From assembly GCF_016820515.1 (NCBI RefSeq), contig NZ_JADHDV010000021.1, positions 1 through 64,000 on the forward strand: a DNA stretch of 64,000 nucleotides. Direction: 5' to 3'. Below the pieces are notes generated by a model. That model made no database searches. It was not told the DNA's origin and saw only the letters and a program-made list of their open reading frames with translations. A program made the translations under genes and the position numbers. The stretch comes from Pseudoxanthomonas beigongshangi. Its GTDB lineage: Bacteria > Pseudomonadota > Gammaproteobacteria > Xanthomonadales > Xanthomonadaceae. Shown here piece by piece: positions 41,312-50,611 of this stretch (the stretch's first letter is position 1; each line of letters begins with the position of its first letter).

Positions 41312-42550
41312 TCAGATCCGCTTGAACACCAGCGTGCCGTTCGTTCCGCCGAAGCCGAAACCATTGGACACCGCGATGTCGATCTTCTTCTCGCGCGCGG
41401 TGTGCGGGACGTAGTCCAGGTCGCAGCCTTCGCTCGGGTTGTCCAGGTTGATGGTCGGCGGAATGATGCCGTGGTGGATCGCCAGCACGGAGAAGATGGC
41501 TTCCGCGCCGCCGGCCGCGCCCAGCAGGTGGCCGGTCATCGACTTGGTGGAGCTGACCATGATCTTGTACGCGTGGTCGCCCAGCGCGCGCTTGATGGCC
41601 AGGGTTTCGGCGAGGTCGCCCTGCGGGGTGGAGGTGCCGTGTGCGTTGAGGTATTCGACCTGTTCGGCGGTGATGCCGGCGTCCTTCATGGCCGCGACCA
41701 GGCAGCGGGCCGGGCCTTCGCCGTTTTCGCTGGGGGCGGTCATGTGGTGGGCGTCGGAGCTGGCGCCGAAGCCGGCCAGTTCCGCGTAGATGCGCGCGCC
41801 GCGCGCCTTGGCGTGTTCGTACTCTTCCAGGATCAGCACGCCGGCGCCGTCGCCCAGCACGAAGCCGTCGCGATCGCGATCCCACGGGCGTGAGGCGCGG
41901 GTGGGATCGTCGTTGCGGGTGGACATGGCCTTCATGGTGCAGAAGCCGGCCATGGAGGTCGGCGAAGAGCCGAGTTCGGCGCCGCCGGCGACCATCACGT
42001 CGGCATCGCCGTACTGGATGGCGCGCATGGCCACGCCGATGGAGTGGTTGGAGGTGGCGCAGGCCGAGACGACCGAGAAACTCGGGCCCTTGATGCCCTT
42101 CAGGATCGACAGCTGGCCGGGCAGCATGTTGATGATGGTGCTGGGCACGTAGAACGGCGAGACCTTGCGCGGGCCGCCTTCGTGCAGCTTGATGGTCTGT
42201 TCCTCGATGCCGTGGATGCCGCCGATGCCCGAGCCGATGATGGCGCCGATGCGCTCGCCGTTGGCTTCGGTGATTTCCAGTCCGGAATCATCCAGCGCCA
42301 TGAACGAGGCGGCGATGCCGTAGTGGATGAACGGATCCATCTTCTTCGCGTCCTTGGCGGAGACGAAGGTGGTGGGATCGAAGTTGCGGATTTCACCCGC
42401 GATCTGGGTGGTGTAGGCCGAAACATCGAACGAGGTGACCGGACCGATGCCGGAACGGCCGTTGACGATGCCATCCCAGCTGGTGGCCATGTCGTTGCCC
42501 AGCGGCGACACCAAACCCATTCCCGTAATGACGACGCGACGCCGGCTCAT
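41312..42550 (-). CDS. fabF: 3-oxoacyl-[acyl-carrier-protein] synthase II
   Basis: A 412-aa condensing enzyme (KAS II) for chain elongation. Catalytic Cys164 in VSACATS, His in NAHGTSTPQGD and His in KSMTGHLLGAAG. Start MSRRRVVITGMGLVSPLGND with AGGAGCGTGTT upstream. 119 bp from acpP, with a stable hairpin in the gap. Confidence 0.97.
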   Translation of the reverse strand: MSRRRVVITGMGLVSPLGNDMATSWDGIVNGRSGIGPVTSFDVSAYTTQIAGEIRNFDPTTFVSAKDAKKMDPFIHYGIAASFMALDDSGLEITEANGERIGAIIGSGIGGIHGIEEQTIKLHEGGPRKVSPFYVPSTIINMLPGQLSILKGIKGPSFSVVSACATSNHSIGVAMRAIQYGDADVMVAGGAELGSSPTSMAGFCTMKAMSTRNDDPTRASRPWDRDRDGFVLGDGAGVLILEEYEHAKARGARIYAELAGFGASSDAHHMTAPSENGEGPARCLVAAMKDAGITAEQVEYLNAHGTSTPQGDLAETLAIKRALGDHAYKIMVSSTKSMTGHLLGAAGGAEAIFSVLAIHHGIIPPTINLDNPSEGCDLDYVPHTAREKKIDIAVSNGFGFGGTNGTLVFKRI

Positions 42551-42622
42551 AACACGCTCCTCAAATGCATTTGTTTCGGTACGCCCGTTTTGCTTGCCGG
42601 GCGGTGCAACCCCGGACACGCG

Positions 42623-42644
42623 CGGGGCCGCATTCGCGGCCCCG
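42623..42644. other. stable hairpin between acpP and fabF
   Basis: Perfect 9-bp G/C stem CGGGGCCGC / GCGGCCCCG with a 4-base loop and no T-run. It may stabilise the acpP mRNA 3' end or attenuate read-through into fabF. Confidence 0.5.
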
Positions 42645-42669
42645 ACACGAAGACTTCAGAACGCCGGGC

Positions 42670-42909
42670 TTACGCCTTGACGTGGGCCTTGACGTAGTCG
42701 ATGGCCTGCTGCACCGAAGTGATCTTTTCGGCTTCTTCGTCCGGAATTTCGCACTCGAACTCTTCTTCCAGCGCCATCACCAGTTCAACGGTGTCCAGCG
42801 AGTCGGCGCCCAGGTCATCGACGAACGATGCGCTGTTGGTGACTTCTTCTTCCTTCACGCCGAGTTGTTCGACGACGATTTTCTTGACGCGTTCTTCGAT
42901 GCTGCTCAT
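42670..42909 (-). CDS. acpP: acyl carrier protein
   Basis: A 79-aa acidic four-helix carrier; the phosphopantetheine attaches to Ser37 in [19 protein letters not shown]. Start [15 protein letters not shown] is canonical. Carries the growing acyl chain for all fab enzymes nearby. Located between fabG and fabF as in most gammaproteobacteria. Confidence 0.98.
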   Translation of the reverse strand: MSSIEERVKKIVVEQLGVKEEEVTNSASFVDDLGADSLDTVELVMALEEEFECEIPDEEAEKITSVQQAIDYVKAHVKA

Positions 42910-43056
42910 TGGATATCGCTCCAGACGGAGATTGGGTGACTAGTTGATATTGCCACGCTTGGCGATGGCAAACCGGGGGATAGTGTAGTGGAAACCGGCG
43001 GCGGCGGGCAGATGCCCGGATCCGTCACCAAATCAACCACTTACCGCTATTTTTTG

Positions 43057-43800
43057 TTACGGCATGTACATGCCGCCGTTGACGTGCAAGGTCTCGCCGG
43101 TGATGTAGCCGGCCGAGGGGCCGGCCAGGAACGCGACCGCGCGGGCGATGTCGGCCGGTTCGCCGAAGCGTCCGAGCGCGATCTGGCCGAGCATGGCGTT
43201 CTTGGCGTCTTCCGGCAGCGACTTGGTCATGTCGGTGTCGATGAAGCCGGGCGCGACCACATTGACGGTGACGCCGCGGCTGCCGATTTCCTTGGCCAGC
43301 GACTTGGAGAAGGCGATGATGCCGGCCTTGGCGGCGGCGTAGTTGGCCTGCCCCGCGTTGCCGGTGACGCCGATGACCGAGGCGATGTTGACGATGCGGC
43401 CCTTGCGCGCCTTCATCATGCCGCGCATCACCGCCTTGGAGGTGCGGTAGACGCTGGTGAGGTTGGTGTCGAGGATGGCCTGCCAGTCCTCGTCCTTCAT
43501 GCGCATGAGCAGGTTGTCGCGGGTGATGCCGGCGTTGTTGACCAGGATCGAGACCGGACCGAACTGCTTGGCGATGTCCTCGATCAGCGCCTCGACGGCG
43601 GCCGCGTCGGTGACGTTGAGTTCGCGGCCGTGGCCGCCACGCTCGGCCAGGCGCTCGCCGATGGCCTGCGCGCCGCCGGCGGTGGTGGCGGTGCCGATGA
43701 CGGTCGCGCCCTGGGCGGCGAGCTCATCGGCGATGGCCGCGCCGATGCCGCGGCTGGCGCCGGTAACGAGGGCGATTTCGCCTTGCAGGGGTTTGCTCAT
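43057..43800 (-). CDS. fabG: 3-oxoacyl-[acyl-carrier-protein] reductase
   Basis: A 247-aa short-chain dehydrogenase that reduces beta-ketoacyl-ACP with NADPH. TGASRGIGAAIADEL nucleotide motif, NNAGITRDNLLMRM, catalytic Ser in NIASVIG and YAAAKAGIIAFSKSLAKE (Tyr-x-x-x-Lys), and a GGMYMP end. Between fabD and acpP. Confidence 0.97.
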   Translation of the reverse strand: MSKPLQGEIALVTGASRGIGAAIADELAAQGATVIGTATTAGGAQAIGERLAERGGHGRELNVTDAAAVEALIEDIAKQFGPVSILVNNAGITRDNLLMRMKDEDWQAILDTNLTSVYRTSKAVMRGMMKARKGRIVNIASVIGVTGNAGQANYAAAKAGIIAFSKSLAKEIGSRGVTVNVVAPGFIDTDMTKSLPEDAKNAMLGQIALGRFGEPADIARAVAFLAGPSAGYITGETLHVNGGMYMP

Positions 43801-43863
43801 TGCGGGGTCCTCGGAATCAGGGGCGCGCGCGGTGCGCGCGCCGGAAGGATGGGTCGGCGGGGC

Positions 43864-44808
43864 TCAGGCGGCCCAGTCCGCCAGCGCGGCCTCAAAGTCG
43901 CCAACGCCGCCGATGGCGCGCGCGTCCAGCGCCTTGTCGATGCGCTTGACCAGGCCGGTCAGCACCTTGCCGGGGCCGCATTCGGCCACCCGGACGACGC
44001 CCTGCCCGGCCAGCGCCTGCACGCATTCGGTCCAGCGCACTGGCAGGTAGAGCTGGCGCACCAGCGCATCGCGCAGGCCGTCCAGATCCGCATGCACCCG
44101 CGCGTCGACATTCTGCACCACCGGCAGCGCCGGGGTGTGCCAGCTCAGTCCGGCCATGACCTCGGCCAGGCGGTTGGCGGCTTCGCGCATCAAAGGGGTA
44201 TGCGAGGGCACGCTGACGGCCAGCTTGACCACCTTGCGCACGCCGCGCTCGCCCAGCAGGGCGATGGCGCGTTCCACGGCTTCGGTGTCGCCGCCGATCA
44301 CGATCTGTCCGGGCGAGTTGTAGTTGGCCGGCACGACCACGCGCGAGTTGGAGGCCTGTTCGCAGACTTCGGCGACCACGGCATCCTCGGCGCCGAGCAC
44401 GGCGGCCATCGCGCCGACGCCTTCGGGCGCGGCTTCCTGCATCAGCTGGCCGCGCAGGCGCACCAGGTGCGCGCCGTCGCGCAGCGACAGCGCGCCGGCG
44501 GCGACCAGCGCGGTGTATTCACCCAGGCTGTGGCCGGCGAGCACGGCCGGTTGGGCACCGCCCTGCTGCTGCCACGCGCGCCACACCGCCACGCCCGCGG
44601 CGAGCAGCGCCGGCTGGGTGTATTCGGTGCGGTTGAGCATTTCTTCCGGGCCGCCCTGCGAGAGCGCCCACAGATCCACGCCGGCGCCGTCGGAGGCCTC
44701 GGCGAACGCTTCGCGCACGATCGGATGCAGCTCCGACAGTTCGGCCAGCATGCCGAGCGACTGCGAGCCCTGGCCGGGGAAAACGAATGCGAGCGGGGTG
44801 GAGGTCAC
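43864..44808 (-). CDS. fabD: malonyl-CoA:ACP transacylase
   Basis: A 314-aa enzyme loading malonate on ACP. GTG start at 44808 gives the standard N-terminus (TSTPLAFVFPGQGSQSLGML). Catalytic Ser in AVLAGHSLGEYTALVA; His in SVPSHTPLM; QNVDA and GPGKVLTGL near the end. The longer ORF upstream has no family likeness. The ribosome-binding site is weak. 63 bp before fabG. Confidence 0.95.
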   Translation of the reverse strand: MTSTPLAFVFPGQGSQSLGMLAELSELHPIVREAFAEASDGAGVDLWALSQGGPEEMLNRTEYTQPALLAAGVAVWRAWQQQGGAQPAVLAGHSLGEYTALVAAGALSLRDGAHLVRLRGQLMQEAAPEGVGAMAAVLGAEDAVVAEVCEQASNSRVVVPANYNSPGQIVIGGDTEAVERAIALLGERGVRKVVKLAVSVPSHTPLMREAANRLAEVMAGLSWHTPALPVVQNVDARVHADLDGLRDALVRQLYLPVRWTECVQALAGQGVVRVAECGPGKVLTGLVKRIDKALDARAIGGVGDFEAALADWAA

Positions 44809-45106
44809 GCGGGGGTCCGGTGAAAAAAAACGAGCGGGGATGATACGTGCGAAAGCGCCGGATTGTCTGTACCCAGGCGTATTGCGCGCCCCGCCCCGCG
44901 CCTCCGGAACCATCGCCCCCACACCTGCTTCCTGTGGGAGCGACGTCAGTCGCGAGCTTCCAGCGCGAACCCTGCGCACCCAATGACATCACTCGATGAC
45001 GGCCACCTCGCCCGCTTGTAACGATGGCGAATTCGCGGATGCGAAACACGCGCGACAGGGTGCGAGATGACGCGGTGTTTCCGCGCACGGCGACTTGCCT
45101 CTCCCC
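44809..45106. other. intergenic spacer between fabH and fabD
   Basis: Holds a single family A REP copy and the leader of fabD; with the terminator at 45107-45134 it makes fabD start a new transcription unit. No gene seen. Confidence 0.55.
44934..44955 (+). repeat. REP-like element, family A (single copy)
   Basis: Exact copy of the 22-bp unit at 3619-3640, here without an inverted partner. Confidence 0.85.
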
Positions 45107-45134
45107 GAAAACAAAAGGCGCTCCGAAGAGCGCC
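45107..45134 (-). terminator. rho-independent terminator of fabH
   Basis: Minus-strand stem GGCGCTC - TTCG - GAGCGCC followed by TTTTGTTTTC, about 35 bp after the fabH stop. Confidence 0.9.
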
Positions 45135-45169
45135 CTTTGCGATATCGCGGATGAGAACGTCGCCTGCGA

Positions 45170-46162
45170 TCAGTAACGCAGCAGCGCCGAGCCCCAGGTG
45201 AAACCGCCGCCGAAGGCTTCCAGCAGCACCAGCTGGCCGCGCTGCACGCGACCGGAGCGAATCGCTTCGTCCAGCGCCAGCGGCACCGAGCCGGAGGAGG
45301 TGTTGCCGTGCTTGTCGACGGTGACGATGACGTTGTCCATCGACATCTCCAGGCGCTTGGCGGTCGCCTCGATGATGCGCAGGTTGGCCTGGTGCGGAAT
45401 CAGCCAGTCCAGATCGTGCTTGTCCAGGCCGTTGGCTTCCAGGGTTTCGTCCACGACCGAGTCCAGCGCCTTGACGGCGTACTTGAACACGTCGTTGCCC
45501 TTCATGTGGATGCGGCTGCCGTTGTTCGGCGCATTGTTGTCGAAACCGGCGGACACGCCGACCGGGTTCCACAGCAGTTCCTTCTTGCTGCCGTCGGCAT
45601 GCAGGTGGGTGCTGAGGATGCCGGTTTCGGTGTCGGCCTTGAGCACGGCGGCGCCGGCGCCATCGCCGAACAGCACGCAGGTGGTGCGCTCGGTCCAGTC
45701 GACGATCCGGCTGAGGGTTTCGGTGCCGATGACCAGGGCGGTCTTGACGTCACCGGAACGGATGAACTTGTCGGCCACGCTCAGGGCGTACAGGAAGCCC
45801 GAGCAGGCGGCGTTGACGTCCATCGCGGCGCAGCCTTCGGCGCCCAGGCGGGCCTGGATGAGGCAGGCGGTGGACGGGAAAATCAGATCGGGGGTGGTGG
45901 TGCCCACCACGATCATGTCGATCTCGGAGGCCTCGACGCCGGCGGCTTCCAGCGCGCGCAGGGCGGCCTGGTAGCCGAGATCGCCCGCGGTCTGGCCTTC
46001 CGCGGCGATGTGGCGCTCGCGGATGCCGGTGCGGGTCTGAATCCATTCGTCGCTGGTGTCGACCAGCTTGGCCAGGTCGTCGTTGGTCAGGACCTTCTCA
46101 GGCAGGTAGCTGCCGGTTCCGGCGATACGCGCGTAAATACGCCCGTTGGATTGCTGGCTCAT
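45170..46162 (-). CDS. fabH: 3-oxoacyl-[acyl-carrier-protein] synthase III
   Basis: A 330-aa KAS III that starts fatty-acid synthesis from acyl-CoA and malonyl-ACP. Catalytic Cys120 in [13 protein letters not shown], His in [10 protein letters not shown] and Asn in [13 protein letters not shown]. 93 bp downstream of rpmF; plsX, usually in between in E. coli, is absent. Confidence 0.96.
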   Translation of the reverse strand: MSQQSNGRIYARIAGTGSYLPEKVLTNDDLAKLVDTSDEWIQTRTGIRERHIAAEGQTAGDLGYQAALRALEAAGVEASEIDMIVVGTTTPDLIFPSTACLIQARLGAEGCAAMDVNAACSGFLYALSVADKFIRSGDVKTALVIGTETLSRIVDWTERTTCVLFGDGAGAAVLKADTETGILSTHLHADGSKKELLWNPVGVSAGFDNNAPNNGSRIHMKGNDVFKYAVKALDSVVDETLEANGLDKHDLDWLIPHQANLRIIEATAKRLEMSMDNVIVTVDKHGNTSSGSVPLALDEAIRSGRVQRGQLVLLEAFGGGFTWGSALLRY

Positions 46163-46255
46163 GCCTGCTCCCGTTGCTGGCCCGCAACGGGGCCCTGGAT
46201 ACCACGACGATGATGGCGGGCGCGTCCGCGATTAAGCGGACGCGCCGGGAGCGCA

Positions 46256-46450
46256 TCAATCTTCTTCGACGGCCGAGGTCTTGGTCGCGATGACCTTCTT
46301 GCCGCGGTAGTAGCCGTCGGCGGTCACGTGGTGACGCAGGTGGGTCTCACCGGAAGTCGGATCGGTGGACAGCTGCTTGGCGGTCAGGGCGTCGTGCGAA
46401 CGGCGCTGACCACGGCGGGACGGGGTGACTCGGGATTTCTGCACAGCCAT
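46256..46450 (-). CDS. rpmF: 50S ribosomal protein L32
   Basis: A 64-aa basic protein, [20 protein letters not shown] at the start, and [19 protein letters not shown] further on. The zinc-binding Cys pairs found in some L32 proteins are absent (C-minus type). In the yceD-rpmF-fabH order. Confidence 0.97.
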   Translation of the reverse strand: MAVQKSRVTPSRRGQRRSHDALTAKQLSTDPTSGETHLRHHVTADGYYRGKKVIATKTSAVEED

Positions 46451-46515
46451 GGGATTGCTCCAGCTATAAACCTTGAAATGAATCTGCGATTCGTATTGCC
46501 AGACCGCCGAAGCGG

Positions 46516-47022
46516 CTAGTTCTTTTTCAGCGAGGCCAGCGCCGCGAACGGGTTGGCCTTTGCCAATTCTTCTTCCTGCGCCGGCCAGTCACGTTCCACC
46601 GCGTCCGATTCCGGATTGACCGGAACCACCGGAACGGCGAGGACCAGTTCGTCCTCCACCAGATCCGCCGGGTGCAGCATGCCGTCCTCCGGCACCAGCA
46701 GCGCTTCGTAGTCCGGGGGCAACGCGGCCTCGTCGGCCTCGTCGCGCACCAGGCCCAGCCGCTGCACGAGACTGACCGGAAGCAGGAATCGTTGCAGGCT
46801 GCGCTGGCACACCAGCGGCAACTGCGCCTCGATCCTCAACTCCACGTAAGGCACCCGCAGCGCGTCTTGATCGAATTCGATCGTGTAGCGTGCTTCGCCA
46901 TCGGTATCGTTCAGCAGACCCTGCAAGCGCGTCATGGACGACAGCGGCAGGCGACCTTCAAAACTGCGCCGTGCCGCGACCATGCGCCAAGCATCCAACA
47001 TCTCGGGCGTATTCGCGGACAT
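46516..47022 (-). CDS. yceD: YceD/DUF177-family protein
   Basis: A 168-aa protein; Met at 47022 is preferred over the first Met of the ORF as it gives the family length. [20 protein letters not shown] is the family signature (ECQRCL-like, here a single Cys), followed by the acidic [19 protein letters not shown] and the C-terminal [11 protein letters not shown]. Thought to act in 23S rRNA maturation. 65 bp upstream of rpmF. Confidence 0.92.
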   Translation of the reverse strand: MSANTPEMLDAWRMVAARRSFEGRLPLSSMTRLQGLLNDTDGEARYTIEFDQDALRVPYVELRIEAQLPLVCQRSLQRFLLPVSLVQRLGLVRDEADEAALPPDYEALLVPEDGMLHPADLVEDELVLAVPVVPVNPESDAVERDWPAQEEELAKANPFAALASLKKN

Positions 47023-47143
47023 AAGCCGCTGAATGTTAAGGACTGCGCGCCGAGCTGTCAAACCTGGTCAATCGTCACAGGATAAGGGATTGCCGGACGC
47101 GGCCCCGCTCGGCAGACTGCCCGCCCCCGTCTCCCGGCCCGCC

Positions 47144-47716
47144 ATGATGCCCCTGCTGCTCGCCTCGACCTCCCGCTACCGCCGCGAACTGCTGGAACGG
47201 CTGCGTTTGCCCTTCCATGTGGCCCGCCCGGACGTGGACGAGACGACCGGCCCGGACGAGGCGCCGGCGGCCCTGGCGGCCCGGCTGGCCAGTCTCAAGG
47301 CCGCTGCGATTGCCGCCCACCACCCCGAGGCCTGGGTGATCGGGGCCGACCAGGTGGCCGAGGTGGACGGCCAGGCCATCGGCAAGCCCGGCAACCGCGA
47401 GGCGGCCATCGCCCAGCTGACCGCCATGTCCGGCCGGGCCATCCGTTTCCACACCGCGCTGTGCCTGCTGCGGGACCAGAACCGGCATGAGGCCAGCGAC
47501 GTGACCACGGTACGGTTCCGCCAGCTGTCGGCGGAGGAAATCGAACGCTATGTGGACGCCGAGCAGCCGTTCGACTGCGCCGGCAGTTTCAAGAGCGAGG
47601 GACTGGGCATCACCCTGTTCGAGGCCATCGACTCGCAGGATCCGACCGCCCTGATCGGCCTGCCGCTGATCGCGCTGTCGCGCCTGCTGCGCGAGGCGGG
47701 GTTCCAGTTGCCCTGA
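47144..47716 (+). CDS. yceF: Maf/YceF-like nucleoside triphosphate pyrophosphatase
   Basis: A 190-aa house-cleaning pyrophosphatase of the YceF branch (7-methyl-GTP in E. coli). LLLASTSRYRRELLERL start motif, PDVDET, WVIGADQVAEVDG with the catalytic Asp, IGKPGN, and CAGSFKSEGLGITLFE. Divergent from yceD, as typical. Start 47144 or the next Met. Confidence 0.93.
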   Translation: MMPLLLASTSRYRRELLERLRLPFHVARPDVDETTGPDEAPAALAARLASLKAAAIAAHHPEAWVIGADQVAEVDGQAIGKPGNREAAIAQLTAMSGRAIRFHTALCLLRDQNRHEASDVTTVRFRQLSAEEIERYVDAEQPFDCAGSFKSEGLGITLFEAIDSQDPTALIGLPLIALSRLLREAGFQLP

Positions 47717-47767
47717 CCGGGTCCCCCATGTAGCGCGGGCCTCGGCCCGCTCTCGCAATCCGCCCAG

Positions 47768-49630
47768 TCACGGCTCGATATCGATCGGCTGCTCTTCCCA
47801 GTCCTCGACGCTGCCGTCGTTGCCGTGCAGGCGCAGGCCGAGCCAATGGCGTCCCGGTGACAGGGCCGACGCATCCACGTCCGCGCGGAACCCGACCCGC
47901 GGATGCTGCGGATCGTTGGAGATGCGCCAGAACGCGGCCACGCCCGGTTCGGGCCTGCCGTATTCGGCTCTGGCCACCGGTTTGCCGTCGATCAGCACTT
48001 CGACGCCCTTCAGGCCCACGCCTTCCTTGAACGCCCAGCCCTGCACGGGGAAGCGCGAGGACACGCCGGCGCGCGACACCGGTGCGTCGATCCAGGCCAT
48101 CGCCGGCGCCACGCAGGCGCCCTTCGCTTTTTCCTTCGGCAAGGCGAACAACAGGAAACGCTGGTGGCCGTGATCGATGTTGACCACGCGCGGCGGCGGC
48201 AGCGGCCCGACCTGCCCGCACAGCGTGTGGTAGTAGTCCAGCAGATGCTTGTACTGCACATCGCCCTGGCCGATCACCAGCAACACCGGCGTGTCGCGGG
48301 TGCCGTCGTCCTGCAGTTTCCAGAGCTGCAACTGCGGCGCGCGGCCATGCTTGCGGTTGAGCGGATGATCGAGCACGCGGATGTCCGGATCGTCGAGCGC
48401 GAAGCCCAGTTCCGCGCCGACCTTGAAGCTGCCGGCCAGCAGCGTGGTGTCGGCCGGCAGGCGCGCGCGTTCCTCGCGTACGGCGCGGGCCAGGTGCGAC
48501 CAGCCGGCGAAGTTGTAGGGGTAGTACTTTTCGGCGGCGAAGCGCTCGCGCCATGACGGCACCGAGGCCACCAGGTAATAGGCCAGCATCGCCACCATGC
48601 CCACGCCGGCCAGTATCCACAGCGCGCGCCGCCAGAATCGCGGCCAGCCGGCGATCAGCGCGGGCACCGCCAGGATCAGCGCCAGGTAGCCGGGCAACGG
48701 CCAGTGGAAACTCACCCGCTCGACGTCGGCAAAGAAACCCAGCGCGAAGAAGCCCAGCGTGGAGGCCATGCCGAGCAGGCCGAAGTAGCGCCATTGCGAG
48801 GGCACGTCGGCGGTCCCGCGGCTGGCGCGGAAGCCCGCGATCATCAATGCGGCGAACAGCAGCGGCGTGACCATCAACGCCTGGATGATCACGAACCAGG
48901 CGCCGGTAGGCTGGAACGACCACGGATGGCGATCGACCAACTGGAAGCGCAGACCGGCGTCGGCATATTCCAGGTTCCATGCCAGCAGCGGCGCCCACGC
49001 GGCGACGCCGACCGCCAGCGCGATCCAGATGCGCGGGTCGCGCAGGATGCGGCGTCCTTCCGGCAGGCACAGCAGGGCGACGAAACCCACGCCGATCACG
49101 CCGAGGAAGCGGTAATGGCTGAGCGCGCCGATGGCCAGTCCGAGCGCGAGTTCGGCGGCGGAGGTGGCGTCGATCTCGCGCAGCAGGCGCGCACCCGCAT
49201 CCAGGCACAGCACCGCTGCCAGCGCCATCGGCACGTCCGGCAGGGCCAGCAGGCCCAGCGTGCCCGACAGCGGCATCAGCACGGTCAGGGTGCCGGCCTG
49301 CCAGCCGGCGGCCTCGTCGAACCAGCGGCGCGTGATGTGGGCGATGAGCCAGGGAATGAGCGCGGCCATGATCAGGAACGGCGCGCGCAGGGCCAGGCGG
49401 TGCTGACCGCCCAGTTCGGTGCCCAGCCGGGTCAGCCAGGCGGTCAGGCCGGGCAGATCCGAGTAGGCGGCGGCCAGGTGGCGGCCTTCCTGCCAATAGA
49501 ACGCCTCGTCGACGAACAGCGGCAGGCGGGCCGCGATCACGACCTTGATCACGGATGCGATCAGCCAGACCGCCAGAAAGGTTTTCCTTGCGCTTGCCAC
49601 GTCCTGCATGCCGCTACACTTCCTCTTCAT
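47768..49630 (-). CDS. glycosyltransferase family 39-like membrane protein (ArnT/PMT fold)
   Basis: A 620-aa GT-C protein. First-loop acidic motif FVDEAFYWQEG, then about ten membrane helices up to residue ~350 (VFLPWLIAHI..., ALAVGVAAWAPLLAWNLEY, LLGMASTLGFFALGFF, LALILAVPALIAG, ALWILAGVGMVAMLAYYLVA). A soluble C-terminal domain (~400-620) includes VLIDGKPVARAEYG and FRADVDASALSPGRHWLGLR, resembling a carbohydrate-binding sandwich. It should transfer a polyprenyl-phosphate sugar; the acceptor is unknown. Start may be Met at 49609. Confidence 0.85.
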   Translation of the reverse strand: MKRKCSGMQDVASARKTFLAVWLIASVIKVVIAARLPLFVDEAFYWQEGRHLAAAYSDLPGLTAWLTRLGTELGGQHRLALRAPFLIMAALIPWLIAHITRRWFDEAAGWQAGTLTVLMPLSGTLGLLALPDVPMALAAVLCLDAGARLLREIDATSAAELALGLAIGALSHYRFLGVIGVGFVALLCLPEGRRILRDPRIWIALAVGVAAWAPLLAWNLEYADAGLRFQLVDRHPWSFQPTGAWFVIIQALMVTPLLFAALMIAGFRASRGTADVPSQWRYFGLLGMASTLGFFALGFFADVERVSFHWPLPGYLALILAVPALIAGWPRFWRRALWILAGVGMVAMLAYYLVASVPSWRERFAAEKYYPYNFAGWSHLARAVREERARLPADTTLLAGSFKVGAELGFALDDPDIRVLDHPLNRKHGRAPQLQLWKLQDDGTRDTPVLLVIGQGDVQYKHLLDYYHTLCGQVGPLPPPRVVNIDHGHQRFLLFALPKEKAKGACVAPAMAWIDAPVSRAGVSSRFPVQGWAFKEGVGLKGVEVLIDGKPVARAEYGRPEPGVAAFWRISNDPQHPRVGFRADVDASALSPGRHWLGLRLHGNDGSVEDWEEQPIDIEP

Positions 49631-49656
49631 CCCAACGGTCAGGTCCCGAGCACGCG

Positions 49657-50607
49657 ATGCCCACCACGCCCACGCCGCCTATGCTATCCGATGCCCTTCG
49701 CGATGCCCTCAAGCGCGCGCAGGAACAAGTCAATGCACTGGTGCTGGGCAAGGCATACGAGGTGCGGCTGGCGTTCGTGGCGCTGCTGTCCGACGGCCAC
49801 CTGCTGATCGAGGATCTGCCGGGCCTGGGCAAGACCACGTTGGCGCACGCGTTGGCGGCCACGCTCGGGTTGGGTTTCCAGCGCGTGCAGTTCACCTCGG
49901 ATCTGTTGCCGGCCGACGTGCTGGGCGTGTCGGTCTACGACGGCGCGGCGCGGCAGTTCCAGTTCCATCCCGGCCCGGTGTTCACCCAGGTGCTGCTGGC
50001 CGATGAAATCAACCGCGCGCCGCCGCGCACGCAAAGCGCGCTGCTGGAAGCGATGGCCGAGCACCAGGTGACGCTGGACGGCGTGACCCATGGATTGCCG
50101 GATCCGTTCTTCGTGATCGCCACCCAGAATCCGGTGGATCTGTCCGGCACCTATCCCCTGCCCGACTCGCAGCTGGATCGTTTCCTGCTGCGGCTGGCGC
50201 TGGGCTATCCCGGCGCGGATGCCGAGCGCGCGCTGCTGGCCGGCGAGGATCGGCGCGCGCTGATCGCGCAGACCCTGCCGGTGCTGAGTTCGGACGATGT
50301 GCTGGCGCTGCGCGCGGCGGTGAACCAGGTGCACGCCAGCGACGCGCTGATCGTCTACGTGCAGGCGCTGCTGGCGCGCAGCCGCCATCATCCGGGCGTG
50401 CGCGTGGGCCTGTCGCCGCGCGCGGGCATCGCGCTGCTGCGCGCGGCACGCGCGCATGCGCTGCTGCTCGGCCGCGCGCACGTGCTGCCGGAAGACATCC
50501 AGGCGCTGTTCGGCGTGGTGGCCGCGCACCGGCTGGTCGCCGAGGCGGAAGCCGATTCGACCGCCGCGCTGGCCAAGGCGATCCTGCACGCGGTGGCGGT
50601 GGACTGA
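49657..50607 (+). CDS. MoxR-family AAA+ ATPase
   Basis: A 316-aa AAA ATPase. Walker A LPGLGKTTLA, Walker B LLADEINRAPPRTQ, sensor NPVDLSGTYPLPDSQLDRFLL, with the typical RVGLSPRAGIALLRAARA near the end. MoxR proteins act as chaperones for metal or membrane-complex assembly and are followed by DUF58 and TgpA genes, as here (4-bp gap to DUF58). Confidence 0.92.
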   Translation: MPTTPTPPMLSDALRDALKRAQEQVNALVLGKAYEVRLAFVALLSDGHLLIEDLPGLGKTTLAHALAATLGLGFQRVQFTSDLLPADVLGVSVYDGAARQFQFHPGPVFTQVLLADEINRAPPRTQSALLEAMAEHQVTLDGVTHGLPDPFFVIATQNPVDLSGTYPLPDSQLDRFLLRLALGYPGADAERALLAGEDRRALIAQTLPVLSSDDVLALRAAVNQVHASDALIVYVQALLARSRHHPGVRVGLSPRAGIALLRAARAHALLLGRAHVLPEDIQALFGVVAAHRLVAEAEADSTAALAKAILHAVAVD

Positions 50608-50611
50608 GTCG

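Noticed and set aside
47610-49496. 628-aa Arg/Pro-rich minus ORF overlapping the GT39 gene
   Set aside because: Out-of-frame shadow of the glycosyltransferase; no membrane pattern.
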